Source: Puccinia triticina (Eukaryota > Basidiomycota > Pucciniomycetes > Pucciniales > Pucciniaceae). From it: a DNA stretch of 64,000 bases. The DNA is taken from the NCBI RefSeq assembly GCF_026914185.1, contig NC_070561.1, forward strand, positions 1,984,001-2,048,000, written 5' to 3'. The notes beneath the pieces were generated by a model. That model did not search any database. It saw only the letters and a list, made by a program, of their open reading frames with translations, and was not told the DNA's origin. A program made the translations under genes and the position numbers. Positions 35,000 to 47,320 of this stretch are shown in pieces; position 1 is the stretch's first letter; the number at the start of each line of letters is the position of its first letter.

Positions 35000-35636
35000 A
35001 TTTAGTGGGTTTTTAGCGCTGCTAAGCTGAACTGAAGCATGTAGCACATTCTATTACAATTACAGCTATCAGAAATTGGGGGAAAAAGTACAATTTCAAC
35101 TATAAATTACAGCTAAGTGAGGCTGAGCATACGTGGCCGCTAATTAGCTTTAATTTAGCTGTAATTTAGTGTTGGCAGGTTGGTATTACACTAGAACTGA
35201 CTTCCCAAACCATTAGTGGCAATGGCTCCGCTAGTTCAATTTGGAGTAATAGATGCATTGTTGACAGTGCCAGCTTGGCTGGCGTGTCCTGCATATCACC
35301 CATGAGCAATTGACTCAGCTTTTATTTATTTATTTCAGGGTCTTACTTTTTTTTGTTATTGACGGAGCAAACTGTGAGAAAAGGGCTGTTTTTGATCCCT
35401 CCTCAGGATATATCCATGACTGTCTATGAGTGATCACTGGAGTTTGAGAGGGCTGCACCGCGCCCTCCAGCCGCTCTGCTCCCCCCTCATCCGCCCCTCT
35501 GATGCACTGGGATGGTCCACATCTGAGGCACTGCCGATTTGCTGAAGTTCCGCTGCTTGCTGGTTTGGGAAATGTGGCAAGCCTCCAGCCATAGTGGCTT
35601 GGCCTTGTTCATGCAACCAAAAACAGCTTATATATG
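35000..35636. other. Intergenic, no gene recognised
   Basis: Contains loosely inverted AATTACAGCTA/TAGCTGTAATTTAG words at 35060-35180, suggesting another worn inverted-repeat element, and a GC-rich patch at 35450-35520. No gene. Confidence 0.45.
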
Positions 35637-35874
35637 CACTACAAGAAACACTCTAGAAACTGCTAGCAGGTGAGATGCAGAAGCTCAAGGGAAGCTTGAG
35701 GTGGTACTCAAGCCGTTCTCAAAGGTTATTTCAACCAAGATTGGGTCACTGTGCACATTGCACAGAAACTCTGCATGGAAAGGTATGATGTGATTATGTG
35801 GTTTTACACTGGCAGTTACACTGGAGTATGCGGCATGCCAACTGGTGGCGGTTTCTAGAGTTTTTCTTGTAGTG
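35637..35874. mobile_element. CACTACAAGAAA-type short element
   Basis: Ends CACTACAAGAAACACTCTAG and TAGAGTTTTTCTTGTAGTG are inverted repeats. CACTACAAGAAA-type ends are typical of CACTA (EnSpm) elements. Length 238 bp, so non-autonomous. A half copy lies near 33693. Confidence 0.65.
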
Positions 35875-36497
35875 GATTAATTGCTCTACATATTCATTGG
35901 AGATTGCCAGTTGGCACCCGCTGGGGGGTACCTGCTGCCTCCCCAAAATGCCCTACCACCAGCCCACTGGATGGCAGGAGGCTGGAAGTGTGAATTTCAA
36001 TGGGTTTCTGGGGAAGTTTGCAAATCTGGAGGGCCCTGATGAGCTCAAAGCTGTGTGACAATCCTCCTGTAGTCTTGGAAAGTTATCGGCCAGGGGCGTT
36101 GTTGATGAGGGCCGGCTGGCACAGGCCAAGTGCTGCCTTATCCAGGAGAGGCCTCCTCCTCCAAGCAACAATGGGAGGGTACCTTATCAGCGAGAAGATT
36201 GTCCTCAAGGTAAGTAAATTTAACAGCATTGGGGGTATAAATGTGAGGTTGCTACATTGAGTGAAGATAATTCTAGTCAGATCAACATTTCATGAGCATG
36301 GTTTTCACCTGGTGGATACAAGTCTGTGACCAATAGGATGCAGTACCAGTCCACAAATGCAACAGAATTGTTGCTGCCATTGGTATGATAATTGCAAAAA
36401 TGCTTCCATTCTGTCTTCTGTCTCCTCTTTTCTTACAGCTCTGACACCATCCCCCGCACTTTCAGAACTTGCATGCAACCCTGCAACAAATACCATA
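35875..36497. other. Intergenic, nothing recognised
   Basis: About 620 bp. Short frames overlapping on both strands only. Confidence 0.45.
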
Positions 36498-36675
36498 GGG
36501 GGATCCAAAGTTGGCCATGCACAGCTTGCAAGCACTTTGGCAAGTGGGTGTTCAAGGCTTTTATTGCACCAAATTTCAGAAAAACATTCATGCAGGCTTA
36601 GGGAGTGCAGTCCAGTGGGGCTTGCATGCACTTTTGCAACTTTGCAAGCCGCATCTGGCCAACTTTGAAACCCCC
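36498..36675. mobile_element. MITE, second copy of the GGGGGTTTCAAAGTTGGCC family
   Basis: Left GGGGGATCCAAAGTTGGCC, right TGGCCAACTTTGAAACCCCC; flanked by TA. The interior shares TTGCATGCACTTTTGCAA and GTGTTCAAGGC words with the copy at 12416-12633. Confidence 0.72.
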
Positions 36676-36793
36676 TAATATGTGGAGCGGACATGGGAAA
36701 CATTTTTGATTGGAGATGCATACCTGCGTGTTTGTTTTTACAAGGCATGATGCTGTATATAATGGCTAAAAAAAATGGACATGTAGGTATGTG

Positions 36794-37270
36794 CAACAGT
36801 GGGTCAGCTACGCTAACATAGCTGTTAGCGTAGCGTAGCGCAGCGCAAATGCGCTATTTTTTAGCGTAGCGTTAGCCCAATTGCGCGCATCTGCGCTAAC
36901 GCTACGCGCAAAGGATGCAAAGCTATTTTAGCTTTTAGCGTAGCGTTAGCGTAGATGCGCGCAATTGCGCTAACGCTAAGCACGCAAGGCGCAAAAGAGC
37001 GCACGCTATGCTGCGCTAAAGCGTTTTTTGCGGCAAAAAAAGTGCCTTTTTTCCGCTAAAAGCGCCTTAGCGCAACGTAGCGTAGCGTAGCGGCTGTAGC
37101 GTAGCGCTAACACTAAACAAAAATTGGTATGCTGTTAGCGCCGCTGAAAATTAGCGAAGCGTAGCGGCGCTAACAGCGCGCTAACGCTATTCAAAAAAGG
37201 TTGGTGCTTTTTGCCGCTACGCTAAACTTTAGGGCTAAAATAGCGTAGTTTAGCGTAGCGGCCCACTGTT
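36794..37270. mobile_element. hAT-like element made of GCTACGC repeats (copy 1)
   Basis: 477 bp built almost wholly of the words GCGTAGCG, GCGCTAACGCTACGC and TTTTTAGCG in both orientations. Ends CAACAGTGGGTC and GGCCCACTGTT are inverted repeats. Flanked by an 8-bp repeat GGTATGTG (36786-36793 and 37271-37278). No coding capacity. Same kind as 40659-41148 and 54536-54988, though those use GCTGCGC words. Confidence 0.8.
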
Positions 37271-37490
37271 GGTATGTGTCTTCACTGAAAAACATTAACC
37301 ATGTGTTCCAGTGTTGATGGAAGATGGGGCTCGCTCCACGCCCGTTACCACTGGCCTGACAAGACGCTTCCCGGCACCGAAACCGTTGCTGTTCTTTGCG
37401 CCCAAGAAGGCTGATCTCAGGCTTGTGTTCGCAAACGGGAAGCGGGTCTGCTTGCGCAGGGCCAGCCGCGTTCCGGCTCCCATTGTGTGC

Positions 37491-37529
<39 letters not shown>

Positions 37530-37623
37530 TCCACCTTCCATGGTGGATGGAGGCTGCCCTGCTGTTGCCCACCACCTGCGGCGTGGATTGTGTGTGTGTG
37601 TGAGTGAATGAGGCTGTATATCT
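37271..37623. other. 3' flank of TRAPPC13 with a 34-C run
   Basis: Holds an unbroken run of 34 C at 37494-37527 and a short GT repeat near 37587. GC content rises sharply here. No gene. Confidence 0.6.
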
Positions 37624-38822
37624 CTACATTTGGTCGGCGCAATCAGGGGGCAGTGTTACAGGGGATATTTCCCGACTGGGGAGACGGCGGGCGCGGGCGG
37701 GGGGGGGGGCGTGTGGGGGACCGAAGCCGAAGAGAGAGTCGATGTGGGGAGTGCCGGTGGCGAGGTTGGCGAGGGTGAGCGGGGCGGGGTTGGGGTGGGT
37801 GGGGAGGAGGGGGAGGATGAAGGTGCGCTGTGGGGGTGTTTGCTGGGGCTGGAGGGGCTGTGCGGCGGGTGGGGGTGTCTGCTGCTGGGGCTGGAGGGGC
37901 TGTGGGGCGAGGGGGAGCAGATGGAGGGCGGCGGTGTCCCGGAGATGGAGCGCGGCGAGCTGGGTGTGCAGGATGGCGAGCAGGGCCGCGTCGGCTTGCG
38001 GGTCCTGCTGGGCCACGCAGGCCAGCCGGAGCTCGTAGACGACCGGCTCGCCTGGCCGGGCGGGCGGGCCTGTGGGCGCCAGACGGGACTCGAAGAGCGC
38101 GTTCCTTTGGGCGGTCGGCGGTCTGTGGAGAAGGGTTGCGGGGGGGAGGATGGGCCGGGTGAGCACGCCGGGCTCGCCCATGAGGCTGGTCCAGCGCACC
38201 TCGACCTCCGTCGGGAGCGCCTCCTCGTCCGCGGGGAGCGCGAAGAGGAACTGGTGGGTGTCGCCCGGCTGGAGGCTTGCGGATGGGGCCCCGATCGGCG
38301 CGGCGGGGCGGGGGAGGGTGGAGAGGTGCAGGGCGAGGAGCGGCTTGTCGGCCAGGTTGTGGAGCTGGATCTGCAGGTGTCTGGGGCTGCTGGTGGTGGT
38401 GGTGGACGGGGGGAGGTCGGCTTGGGTGGGCTGGAGGGCGTGGGAGTGTAGTTTGGCGGTGATTGCGAGGGGGTTGTGGACGCTGAACTTGTAGACTGGG
38501 GGTTATGGGGTTAGTGTGTTGTGTTGTTTGTGTGAGTGTGAGTGTGGGTCTTACGCTTTCTGTGGCTGGCTGTGGGGGTGCAGATGAGGGCGTGGGGTCC
38601 TGGCTGGGTGGTGTGGTGGGTGATGTGGTGGTGCTCGTCGGGGGTGAGTGCTGTTGGTTGTTGGTGGTGGGGCTGTTCGAGGAGGAAGGTGGTGGTGGTG
38701 TTTGTGGTGGTGGTGGTGAGTGCGTGGAAGTGTTCGCCCTGGTAGAGGGTGCCGAATGCGCTGGGCAGGACGGCCAGCTGCTGGCCATCCAGCGAGGGGC
38801 GGGCTGCACGCAGAACCCTCAT
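37624..38822 (-). CDS. Trafficking protein particle complex subunit 13 (TRAPPC13) homologue
   Basis: Predicted TRAPP vesicle-tethering subunit. Exon 1 is 38555-38822, exon 2 is 37624-38495; 379 residues, phase-consistent. Landmarks matching the family: start MRVLRAARPSL (family VMRL..P.L), LPSAFGTLYQGEHFHAL (family LP..FG.I..GE.F), the HHITHH and GPHALICT region, then the strongly conserved YKFSVHNPLAITAKLH (family F.F.V..PL.VKTK) and SLQPGDTHQFLFAL. Codons are extremely GC-rich, with long Pro/Gln/Thr runs inserted between conserved strands. The C-terminal 90 residues are low-complexity and may be mispredicted. The opposite strand is also open over most of the gene, an effect of GC content. 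Confidence 0.75.
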
Positions 38823-38929
38823 CCTTTGGAGGAGTATGTATGTAGTGGTGGATTCTGTTAAGGAGTAAAGAAAGATGATGAACACCTGTGACAGCTTGTG
38901 ACAGCCGAATGTCACAGCCAGTGCAGGGA

Positions 38930-39245
38930 ACCCCACGGGGGAACACACACCAAGCACAAGCTCTAGCGCTGGAACCCGCGGGGGTACCCGGCCAATCTGA
39001 CCCATCCCGGCTCCGGCCGACCTGTGTGTCCCGCATTTAGACAGCCCGGACAGATACCCGCGGGTACAGGGTACATCCCGTGGTTACCCGTCTAGCCTGA
39101 CGGGCCGCGGGTATCCCCCGTCTAGACAGGCGCATCGCCATCCCGTGCAATCATGCCCGCGGGGAGGCGGGTATACCCGCGAAATGGCTTGATTTAGACA
39201 GCCCGGACGGGTATACCCGCGAACAGGCCTACCAGTACCGCCAGC
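38930..39245. repeat. GC-rich palindromic repeats (CCCGCGGGTA words), left cluster
   Basis: Dense CCCGCGGG, GGGTACCC, ACCCGCGGGTAC and CGGGTATACCCG words, beginning with AGCGCTGGAACCCG then GGGGGTACCCGG. An inverted relative is at 48715-48862. Probably one or more decayed inverted-repeat elements upstream of TRAPPC13. Confidence 0.65.
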
Positions 39246-39599
39246 CTCCAGGTACCACCTATACACTATGTAACACATCACTGTTACACCGTGTATCTGG
39301 ATTCCGTATCAGCATGTATTGGCCCATTGGGACACTGACTGATCCGACATGTTGATCTGCCCTGTGAAGTTTTTGATGGGCATCACATTTGAACGGCCTG
39401 CCATGTTGCTCATGGTGATTTTTGGCCGCTGAAAGCCTGAATGTGCTGATTGGGATCTAAAGTTGTAAAAGTCCAAACAGCCAGATCGTTGATTGGCACA
39501 CCCTCTGGTGATCCAAGCCGAGCCAACAAAGCTTGCAGGGACCTTCCGCTGCTCTTCCTCCGGATGGGTCAGTGACTCAAAGCGTTAAAACAGGACCTC
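39246..39599. other. Intergenic, nothing recognised
   Basis: About 350 bp before the split hAT gene; presumably includes that element's 5' end, but no terminal repeat was identified. Confidence 0.4.
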
Positions 39600-40658
39600 A
39601 TACCAGTGATGTCCGTCCATCTCCAGTTCAACTTCCATGCACAACATCATACAAACATGGAAGATATCAAAGTTTTTCCAGATCCAACATCCAAACAGCA
39701 TCCTCCAAGTACCACCAGCACCCCAGAGTCACCATCACCCAGGTCAGCACCAAAAAGTTCATGGGTTTGGAGTCACTTCAAGATCCCCAACAAATCCAAA
39801 GTTCAGTGTCAGTCTCTGGAGAAGATCCCTGCAACCAACTGTTGGCTCAAGATCCCACAGGAAGTACAAAGTCAATGGGCGAGCACCTGAGGCGTGTGCA
39901 TGGCCTTCTTCCACCAGTTCAAGGGATGGTTAACCAGCTTCTCCTTCCCAAACTTTCAAAGCAACAGTGTGTGGAGCAACAAGTACGCTGTCTTTATTTT
40001 TATCTGGTGACTGCAGTATGTCTGATTTTTTGGCTGATTTCTTTGTAATTCCAATAGCCAATCCTCTCAGCTAGTTCGCTCAGGCAAGCAATTGCGTATC
40101 TGATTTCCAAGGCTGACCTGCCTTATTCGATTGTCCAAAAAAAATCATTCACTTATCTACTTGAGCTACTCAATCCAGATTCCAAGCGTGAAAAATATTG
40201 AGTATGGCCAAAAGACAATGGCAAATGAAGTCAAACTCCTATATATTGCCCACCGGAATCAGATCCGGAAAGTCCTTCAGGGCATGAATCATATTTCCTT
40301 CACCGTTGATGCTTGGACTTCACCAAACCAGAAGGCCTTCATGGCAATTACCACACATGGCATTTCTGATGATTGGAAGATGTTGGATGTTGTTGTTGGG
40401 ATGCCAACTGTCTGTGGTACGCCTGTTTTGTTTGTTGGTTGTGAATTGTACCTAACTGATTTTTCCATTCACTTGAAATCTGTACAGGTCGACACACTGG
40501 TGAGAACTTTGGTAACATATTTGTGGATTTGATCAATTATGAGATGGAAATATCCAATCAACTTGTCAGCATCACTGCCAACAACGCTTTGAGTAACTCA
40601 ACCCTAGCACAGCAAGTACAACATCGCTTAGGATACACAAAGTTTGATGCCAAAAACC

Positions 40659-41148
40659 CAACGTTGTAAACGCTGCGCTGCGCTAAAAAAAGCGGTTATT
40701 TAGCGCAGCGCAGCGGTCACATGGCTACGTCCCAGAGGCAAGTAGCGGAAGCTGTTGAAAAACCTGCTGCGCTACTCGCTACACGCAGCGGTTGACCGCT
40801 ACCCACCCAGGGCAATTAGCGATAGCGCAGCGGAAGTGGAAATCCGCTGCGCTATCCGCTAATTTAGCGGATAGCGGAATTTAACTGCATGTTAAACCTC
40901 TTTTAACATGATTTAGACCATTTTCTTTCTTCTTTTTCAAACCGCTGCGCTACTGCTGAAGCGCAGCGGTTCAGCGCTATGTGACCGCTTTTTTTAGCGC
41001 GCTAAAATTATCTTTTTTTTTTTAGGAAAACAAAAAGCGGTTAGCGCAGCGGTCTGGCCGCTGCGCGCAGCGTTTAGCGCAGCGGCACAAAAAACCGCTG
41101 CGCTAACTGCTTTGCTGCGCTAAAAGCAGCGCAGCTGTTACAACGTTG
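40659..41148. mobile_element. hAT-like element made of GCTGCGC repeats (copy 2), inside the hAT gene
   Basis: 490 bp. Ends CAACGTTGTAAACGCTGCGC and GCGCAGCTGTTACAACGTTG. Flanked by a perfect 8-bp duplication CAAAAACC (40651-40658 and 41149-41156). The interior is GCTGCGCTA, GCGCAGCGG and AGCGGTTA words in both orientations. Removing it with one duplication makes the transposase frame read DAKNQLLGCMAHV without a break, which fixes the boundaries. Confidence 0.9.
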
Positions 41149-42399
41149 CAAAAACCAACTCTTGGGCTGCATGGCCCATGTGATCAACCTTGCCGCTCAA
41201 GATGGTCTTAAGGTTTTTGGCTTCAGTGCTTGAAGCAAACCCCCCGGCCGAGGAAGAGATAACTTTGAGCCAGATGGACTCAAACAATCTGATTGATATG
41301 CCAGATGGCGCTGGGGTCAACCTAAAAACAATTATTAATCGTGTCCATGGCCTTGCAACCTATGTCCGTGGCTCGCCTCAACGGCGCAAAGCTTTCTTGA
41401 AGGTCAAAGATTTTGTGGAAAGTCAGAACAACAACAATGCAACCTCCAACAGCAGAGCCCAAACAAAGACATTGATCCTTGACGTCCGAACACGCTGGAA
41501 CTCCACATATATGATGCTCAAGTGCGCTCTTGATTTGAAGACAGTCTGCTCCACTTTTTGTAGCTCTAATCTATCAAAATCCGAAGCCGTAAAATACTTG
41601 CTCTCTGATGGTGAGTGGGCAAAGGTGGAGCAGATGAAGAACTTCTTGGAACCTCTTTACAATGTCACCAAGATTCTCTGTTGATCAAAATACCCAACAC
41701 TCAGCATGGCACTTCTGATCTACATTTCCCTCATCAGAACAATCTCCAGCATCCGATCTCAATATGATGCTGGTCAACTCATCCCATCAGCCGATGAAAT
41801 GATAGAAAAGCTGAGAAAATATGTTACCCTCAAACTTAACATAAGCCCTCATCCCTGCTGCGGCCGGGGGGGGGGGGCGCCCCCATTTGGCCAGGGAGAG
41901 ATGCATAGCATCGAGATCTCTCCCGCAGGGAGAGGACTTAGGAATTATCAGCACATTTGGCCTGAGAGAATCTGCAAGCTTTGGTGGTGGACATGTTCAT
42001 CACCACCTGCAGAACTCAGTTTTTGACAAGTTCATTTTTTGTCTGTATCATGAAAAGCTTGTATTTTTCTTAACCAAACTGTGTTTTCAAAATTGCGGCA
42101 ATCCATCCCCACAAGCCAGAAAAAAACATACAAAGTTTGATTTGCTTTGCCACTTACTGGCAAAGCCGTGGGTTATTCCCGTGCTTCTTTTTTTCAAAGT
42201 CACTATCTTTTTTTTGACGTTTCCAACTTTATGCTCAACTGCTCTTCTTTTTTTCAACCCTCCTTGCTCAATCTCTCTCTCTCTCAACCCGTCACATACA
42301 TATTAAAAACAACGCATACACACCACCAATCACTCCAATAATCCGGAAACCAACTGCTCCAGTCATCCCAGAACCAACTCATCGGATCCTCCGAAAAAG

Positions 42400-44827
42400 A
42401 TGAAGCACACCATCCAATTCAATCACAAGAAAAACAAACAAACCAAACTATCAAAACTCAAGGCTATATGCAGTCTGATGGCGGAGATGAATCTTAATCC
42501 AAAAAAATTTCTCACTTCCTTTCTAACGAACAATAACGAGAACATTGCTTTCCAGCGTCAATACTGGTGTACCAAAAGTGGATGGGATTCTACTTTGAAG
42601 CTATTAGAAACAATACATGTTTTTGTTTGCCACAAAAATCCTGGGAAGGCTCAATGGGAAAAGTTTATACTCAACAAGGTAATTTCTTTTTCAAATTTCA
42701 AATAATGCTTTATTATTTGCTGACTTCTTCTCTTGATTGTTTGAATCATCAGGCATTGAAGATTGTGACATCACAAAAACTGCCGAGTGGAGCTTACCCG
42801 GAAGGCGGATACCACAACACGAAAGCCGTTACTGAAGAGCTTTTTGCGCCTGAGTCAAATACACAAAGAGACCACAAACTCGTCACAGACCACATGCCGT
42901 TCCTATTTGGACTGATTTACAGCAAGCTGGTGACTCAACCAGGCACCGCCACTGATCCGGAGCTCAAAGATGATGAAGACAAGCTGAATGATGTCAACGA
43001 TCCCATCCCTCCCACTGATTTGGATGGAAATGGACTTGGTTTGAATGTCGAGTTTGATGTTGACTTACCCTATGATCACAATAAACTAGCTTACATGGTA
43101 TTGTTCTCAATTTCTCATTCTTTTTTTTTGTTTTTTGCCATAACCAACTGATTGTTTCTATTTTTCTGCAAATAGGTTGGAAAGAAAATCTGCTCAATGG
43201 TTGCGTTTGTTAAAAACCGCAGAAACAACGGTCATCAACTGGCGAATTCCTTGACCTTCCTCGCATGCGGGGTCACCGACCGGGTCAATATATTTTTAAA
43301 CTATATTGGATTGTCTTCCTCTCGAAAAACGGCTCATCACGCGCTGAACACCCTAAGCCAAAGATCTCGCCTTCGAATCTCTAACAAACTTTCCAAGCCA
43401 ATAGCCAAGACTTTGGGATCTTTTTTATGTTTTGACAACCTCGATTTCAAACAGAAGACCCACACGAAATCCATCGGCCAGTCTAGTCGCATGTTCCATG
43501 GGACATGGGGTTATATCCACCACCCCAACCCAAAACTAGTCTCATCAATCCCATCCTCCGAGCTCACTGTTGAAAGTTAACAACAGGCAATGACAAATGC
43601 AAGTCACTTCGATGTCCACTCTCAAATGCTGCTACCAACACCCAAGGAGGAAGTAAAGTGGGAGTACGTTATAAAAAGTCAAATTGCTTCAGCTCTTCTC
43701 AAACATCTAGCAACCCCGTCCGACTCCTGTGTATCAATCAATACGACTCCGCCGGTTGTTGAACAAATTTGTAATGACACCCCTGATATAACGATGTTGA
43801 AGCTCATGATTGCGTCGGATAACTCGGCGCAAGGAGCTGGCAAGGTTTGTGAAGCCATAGTTGACCAGTCATCAAAGACATCTATGTCAGATTTTGCGTC
43901 TCGGGTTCAAGTCATTGATGGCGACTTAGCTACCTGTACAAATCTTACAACTCTACGAACGCAGCGAATACCAAGCCGCCACAAAGAAGAAAGCCTGGTT
44001 AATGTCGCAACAATCCCAGGTGGCGCGCATAAACTGTGGAACATTGGTCAGGCCATCTACTCCAAGCACATCGGCGATATCTCAGACTCTCGCAACTCTG
44101 GGGCATGGCGATTTCTTGATGGGTGTTAGGCATACCATCAAAGAACATGGGATACAAAAAAGACTTCACTAAAATGATTCAAAACATTGAGAAGATTCAG
44201 AAAGCAAGCTTGGTGCACTGTCTCATGTGAGCAACCAAGCCTTTTGGTCTTCCTTTGTTTCCAAATTTTTCCGCTTAGTTTTTCTGACCCGTTGATCCTG
44301 TTCACAGGGTGGTTATGGGAATCAAAGAGAAGCATCTCGCTGAAGAGCTCCCAAAAATCTCTAGTTTGAGGATGAAAGAAGTCATCGATCAAACTTACAA
44401 GCAGTTTTTCTCAATTGAGGCTAAACACGATGCAAAGCTTCACAGCTCGCCAAAGCTCTCAAACTTGATCTTAAGACTTTCCGATTTCGCGACCGTTGTC
44501 AAGGGGAACTCAGCAATGAAAGCAGGAGATATTGGCCAAATTATGAATGTTTGGAAGCGATGGGCTGTCCTTGCTCAAGGAACCAAAAAACTTACCAACT
44601 ACTCAATCCAACTCCCCCGGATGATCATCCTTCTGAACGAGGTTTTGCCCCCAGGACTCAGAAAGGTGATCAAACACTCTATGTTTGTAGCCCCCAATGG
44701 TAAACAGAAACATTTTTTTGCCAAGGATCACTACCTTGAAAACCAGAATTATTGGTTGAAGCACTTCTTCAACAACACCGGTCAAGGTGCTAATTCAAGG
44801 ATGTTTATTCTCCAAATGTCCCTTTAG
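42400..44827 (+). pseudogene. DUF6589-like protein gene, damaged
   Basis: Exons 42400-42678, 42753-43097, 43176-about 44115 and about 44298-44827. Recognised by segments typical of the fungal DUF6589 family: CFDNLDFKQKTHTKSIGQ, FHGTWGYIHHP, LNVATIPGGAHKLWNIGQAI (begins VNVA here), SRNSGAWRFLD, MGYKKDFTKMIQNIEKI and LVHCLM followed by VVMGIKEKHL. Function of the family is unknown; it is often multicopy in basidiomycetes. Lesions: an in-frame TAA at about 43578-43580 with the same frame continuing (QQAMTNASHF), and a frameshift near 44115. Positions of the last exon are approximate. Its convergence with a helicase in one bounded element suggests it belongs to the mobility machinery. Confidence 0.72.
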
Positions 44828-45248
44828 TGAGTAGTTTCATATTGTATTAATCATTGATCAAGTAATTGAAGTAGTCACTTTTTTCCTCTGTAGCTTTGGG
44901 ATTTGATTGGCGCTTCAATAACAGACTGTGAAAAGGACACAATTGCACAATCACACCACAATTGGATCAATCTAGTATTGCTAAACAATTGCATGCAAAT
45001 GTGTCGGCAAAACAACATTTGCCACATTTCTAGAGTTGCCAAGTCAAGAATCAACTAGAAAATGCAGCAAATAATTACAAATCTGATGTCAGCACAGAAG
45101 GTGATGTGGAACCCAAGGAAACAGGAAACAAACTCAAAAGCAGCAAAGAGGAAGAAGAAAGCAGCAACAACAATGATAAGGAAAAAAGTGGGGGAGATTA
45201 ATCACCTAATCCTTTGCCTCTTATCAGCGTGAGATTTTTTAAGTTCCT

Positions 45249-47320
45249 CTAGGACAATCTTGTCCGCCTCCCATTTTTTTTGGATTCTAACTTCCTTTTT
45301 GCGTCCTCCTCCTTCTTTTCAGCTCGCAGGCGCTTTTTTTCTTCAATTTGGCTTGCGCTCGCCCTCGGCTTTCTTATTTGGACCGTCGCCAATGTTCCTT
45401 CACCGTCTCCAACATTGGATCTTGGGAGTGGCTCCACCTTTCTGATTGATCTCGACTGAGCTGATAACACGGGGTTTTTTGTTTGTGCCGATGTGGGTGG
45501 TACCTTTCTCTTCAAGTTTTGAATCCTTTCCATTTTTTTGTCAATGTGTTTAGAATACCTTTCTACTTCCTCCATGTACTCCTGATAGTCAGGCCCCGCT
45601 CGGAAGTCATCAAGGGTTTTTTGTAACATTTCTAACTCTCCATCCACCTGTTCTCCACCAACATGCATAGCAATATCATTCTTAGTCTTAACATGATCAA
45701 AGTCTCTTGCAATAGCATCTGCTTCTGTTGGTCCGAATACTTGGTCTAGTGAAAAAGCTTGTGGTCAACCGTAAGTCTTCATAAAAAAATGCTTGAAACA
45801 GTCGAGCAGTGTATAGTAAAACTTCAGCTCTATTGGTCGGAGGTCCCGCTCTTTTGGCTTTGGGATGTGTGCGCGCTTCTTCTTCGGTTTTTTGACAGGA
45901 AGCGGACCAGGTACTTCTTTGGGATTCTCTAAGATTGCTAATTTGTGTCATTCGAGCCTTCAATAGTTGAGCCTGCTCAAGAGCGCAATTGGAACATCTA
46001 CACGTTAAAAAATTTGCAGTGCGGGCTTCTTTGTGGATAACATTCAGATCATCTTGGTCCATTGGTATGTAGCCGTGCCTACAATCAAATCAATCCTAAG
46101 CAAGTGTGTTGTAAAAAGTTATAACAATATATTATTGATCAACTGACAGGTTGTCAATGGACAAAGCTATGCGAATGCAGACTGGCGTGATAGCAAGGGC
46201 GTCCATTTGTGTATCATTCGCCTGCTTGTCAGCTTTCTTGATTGCTTCGGGGGTGTTCAACCCAAACTTCCGCTTCGCCTCGACAAATAGAATAGCTAGT
46301 CCCGGCTTGCCATCCCGCCCACAACGGCCAATAATCTGACTTATACACAAGGGATCGCCGCGGCCCATATGGATCACCCTCCAAACCCTTTTCCAGTTTT
46401 GGCCAAGCCCTAAGGCCATTGTACACTAGATACACAAGAAATCCGCCCGCTCATAGCCAGTGATTGTATCCTCCTTGTCCATGTTGCCGGTGCTGGCGTG
46501 ATATCTTCAAATCAAGGCGCTATCTGGATTATATTCCTTGCCGGCAGTACCATGCGCTTCATTGACAACTTTCATGACTTGAAGTGTTGCGTTTCTGGTA
46601 CCGGAGTAGATCAATGTAGGTACCATGTCTCTATCTGCAACTTCTCCTTTTCCTGGAAACATCTCCAGGAGATCTTGCGCTGACGTGAGTGAAAACTCCA
46701 TTGAGAATCAAAGTATTTGAAGCTCAGGCCAGGTCAGCTCTGGAGAATGCTATGTTATCCTCTGGAATCTTGAGGCTTTTGAGGATCTTGGTGACCGCAA
46801 TTGGGCGGCAGGTTGCGGAGAGTAATAGGACTGGAGTGTTCTCAGTAGCCATCATCTGACGGCCAAGCTCCCCGTACAATGGACGGAATACAGCTTGATC
46901 TTGATGTTGCTTGTGTGCGGACGACTTCTTGGCTTCCTTGTTGGCAACAAGGCCCCAGCTGTACACCATGTGCGCCTCGTCGACCACAATCAACGCAAGG
47001 CAATCTTGGAAGGCTGAATCGTGATAAACTTTTGAGAACATGGCATTGTTTAAGAAAACCTCTGGACTGAGGTAAACGAAGTTGTATTTTCCTTTCTGGA
47101 TATCAGCGGCGACTTCCTGATTGAAGTTTTGGGTTTCCAGGTTAATGGCGGTGTACCCCGTGGCGGTTTTCTCTAGGACCTGGTTGTTGCCCAACACATC
47201 AAGCGGATTCAATACAAGGATGACAGCTTTCCTCAATTTGGCAAAAAGATTGTAGTACATCTCTGAGATACAAGATTTACCGCAACCTGTCCCTCATGCG
47301 AGAATCTCATTATTAGGCAT
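45249..47320 (-). pseudogene. RecQ-type ATP-dependent DNA helicase, truncated and broken
   Basis: Minus-strand pieces follow the helicase order: Walker A GTGCGKS (about 47286-47300) directly after a TGA; then VILVLNPLDVLG, YLSPEVFL, the DEAH box LIVVDEAHMVYSWG, motif III LLLSATCRP (47260-46724); a middle part PTLIYSGTRN (46701-46507); and motif VI QIIGRCGRDGKPGLAI (46419-46132). Downstream come a Cys-containing segment (CRCSNC) and a highly charged tail ending at 45249 (VERYSKHIDKKMERIQ). At least three stops or frameshifts lie between them. The N-terminal region before Walker A, about 100 residues in relatives, is absent because the element end is only 50 bp away. Confidence 0.78.

Noticed and set aside
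37630..38451. Long Gly-rich reading frames on the plus strand opposite TRAPPC13
   Set aside because: GC-rich shadow of the minus-strand gene, which has conserved family motifs; the plus frames are Gly/Arg/Trp-biased without recognisable domains.
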